A DNA stretch of 5,429 bases, from positions 1-5,429 of the forward strand of contig JAJISH010000320.1 of assembly GCA_022848825.1 (NCBI GenBank), given 5' to 3'. The translations under genes were made by a program, and so were the position numbers. This document shows, in pieces, positions 4,963 to 5,429 of this stretch. Source of the DNA: Thermoplasmatota archaeon. GTDB taxonomy: Archaea > Thermoplasmatota > Thermoplasmata > RBG-16-68-12 > JAGMCJ01. Each line of letters starts with the position of its first letter. The stretch's first letter is position 1. The notes beneath the pieces are model-generated. The model was not told the DNA's origin. It made no database searches and saw nothing but the letters and a program-made list of their open reading frames with translations.

Positions 4963-5429
4963 GGGAACTACTACGTGAGCTTTCTCATCCCGCCAGGATC
5001 GACATTGTTCGAAGCGTTGCAGTTCAGGCGAAGCCTGTAGAGGCCCTGGCCGATCAGGTCAATGCCAGCGTTCAGGAGACCACGATGAACTTGGATCGGC
5101 TCGGGAAGTTTGGTCTGGTCGAGAAGAACCCTGATGGCACGTACCGCACTGCCCCTCTGGGCCAGGTTGTCCTATGGCTTCTTCCCGCGATTGATTTCCT
5201 TGCGACACATTCAGACTTCTTTCGCGACCAGGAGCTCTCGCTTCTTCCCCCGCAGTTCGTTTCTCGTCTTGGGGACCTGAGCGGGGGCGAGCGGATCGAC
5301 GGTGCCGTTAACAACATACAACACGCTGAGAGGATCTTCGAGCGGGCCGAAGATCGAATGTGGGTCGTCGCCAACGAGGTCATGCTCGATGCGGTTCCCG
5401 TTGTTCGAGAGAAGATAGCGAAGGGCGCC
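4953..5429 (+). CDS. Winged-helix transcriptional regulator, FilR1/DUF1724 type (3' end cut by window)
   Basis: Predicted DNA-binding regulator of the archaeal ArsR-like plus FilR1 (DUF1724, methanogenesis regulatory protein) class. The 159 visible codons are open to the last base, and no stop is reached. Residues about 1-75 form the winged helix-turn-helix: LSHPARIDIVRSV (helix 1), KPVEALADQVNAS (helix 2), VQETTMNLDRLGKFGLVEKN (recognition helix and the start of the wing), and DGTYRTAPLG (wing). A linker helix follows (VVLWLLPAIDFLATHSDFF, 72-90). The FilR1-type domain begins with the typical LSLLPPQFVSRLGDL (95-109) and continues through NNIQHAERIFERAEDRMWVV. Full-length members are usually about 250-270 residues, so roughly 100 are missing to the right. 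The start is fixed by GGGAGGT 5 bases upstream and a good TATA box. It is divergent from the membrane-protein gene across 180 bases, the usual arrangement for a local regulator, but the target is inferred only. The ligand of the C-terminal domain is unknown. Confidence 0.88.
   Translation, partial: MHAWELLRELSHPARIDIVRSVAVQAKPVEALADQVNASVQETTMNLDRLGKFGLVEKNPDGTYRTAPLGQVVLWLLPAIDFLATHSDFFRDQELSLLPPQFVSRLGDLSGGERIDGAVNNIQHAERIFERAEDRMWVVANEVMLDAVPVVREKIAKGA

Noticed and set aside
5072..5383. 103-codon minus-strand open frame at the right edge
   Set aside because: It lies entirely opposite the winged-helix regulator, which has a strong promoter, ribosome-binding site and domain pattern.

Overview
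The window looks like a chromosomal stretch of a mesophilic euryarchaeon, most likely from the Thermoplasmata side. This is inferred from four things. There is a tRNA gene with no encoded CCA. Promoters look like BRE/TATA boxes. Shine-Dalgarno sites are GGAGGT-like. The right-edge gene encodes a winged-helix regulator with a FilR1/DUF1724-type C-terminal domain, a class found mainly in archaea. Species cannot be named from sequence alone.

Layout, left to right. A tRNA-Arg(TCG) gene lies at 64-138 (+). Facing it is a tandem-domain GNAT acetyltransferase gene (85-1071, -), whose reading frame runs tail-first into the tRNA gene and stops inside it. A 457-base gap without a supported gene follows (1072-1529). 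It holds a second, degenerate copy of the tRNA 3' end at 1313-1331. The two copies (18 of 19 bases identical) bracket the acetyltransferase gene, which is visibly lower in GC than the genes to its right. I read this as a possible tRNA-targeted integration scar or small cassette, with no integrase in view.

Next comes a secreted, multidomain serine-type D-Ala-D-Ala carboxypeptidase-like protein (1530-3620, +). It has all three penicillin-binding-protein motifs (STTK, SGN, KTG) followed by about 370 residues of beta-sandwich and PKD/HYR-like surface modules. This is unexpected if the host is an archaeon without peptidoglycan. It converges, across 36 bases, on a polytopic membrane protein of unknown function (3657-4772, -). 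A 180-base divergent promoter region (4773-4952) separates that gene from the FilR1-type transcriptional regulator (4953 to the window end, +), which is cut off by the edge.

There is no obvious operon: every gene has its own promoter-like and ribosome-binding sequences. The only regulatory pairing suggested by layout is the regulator with its divergent membrane-protein neighbour. The most interesting region is the tRNA / acetyltransferase / tRNA-fragment arrangement, with the carboxypeptidase second.
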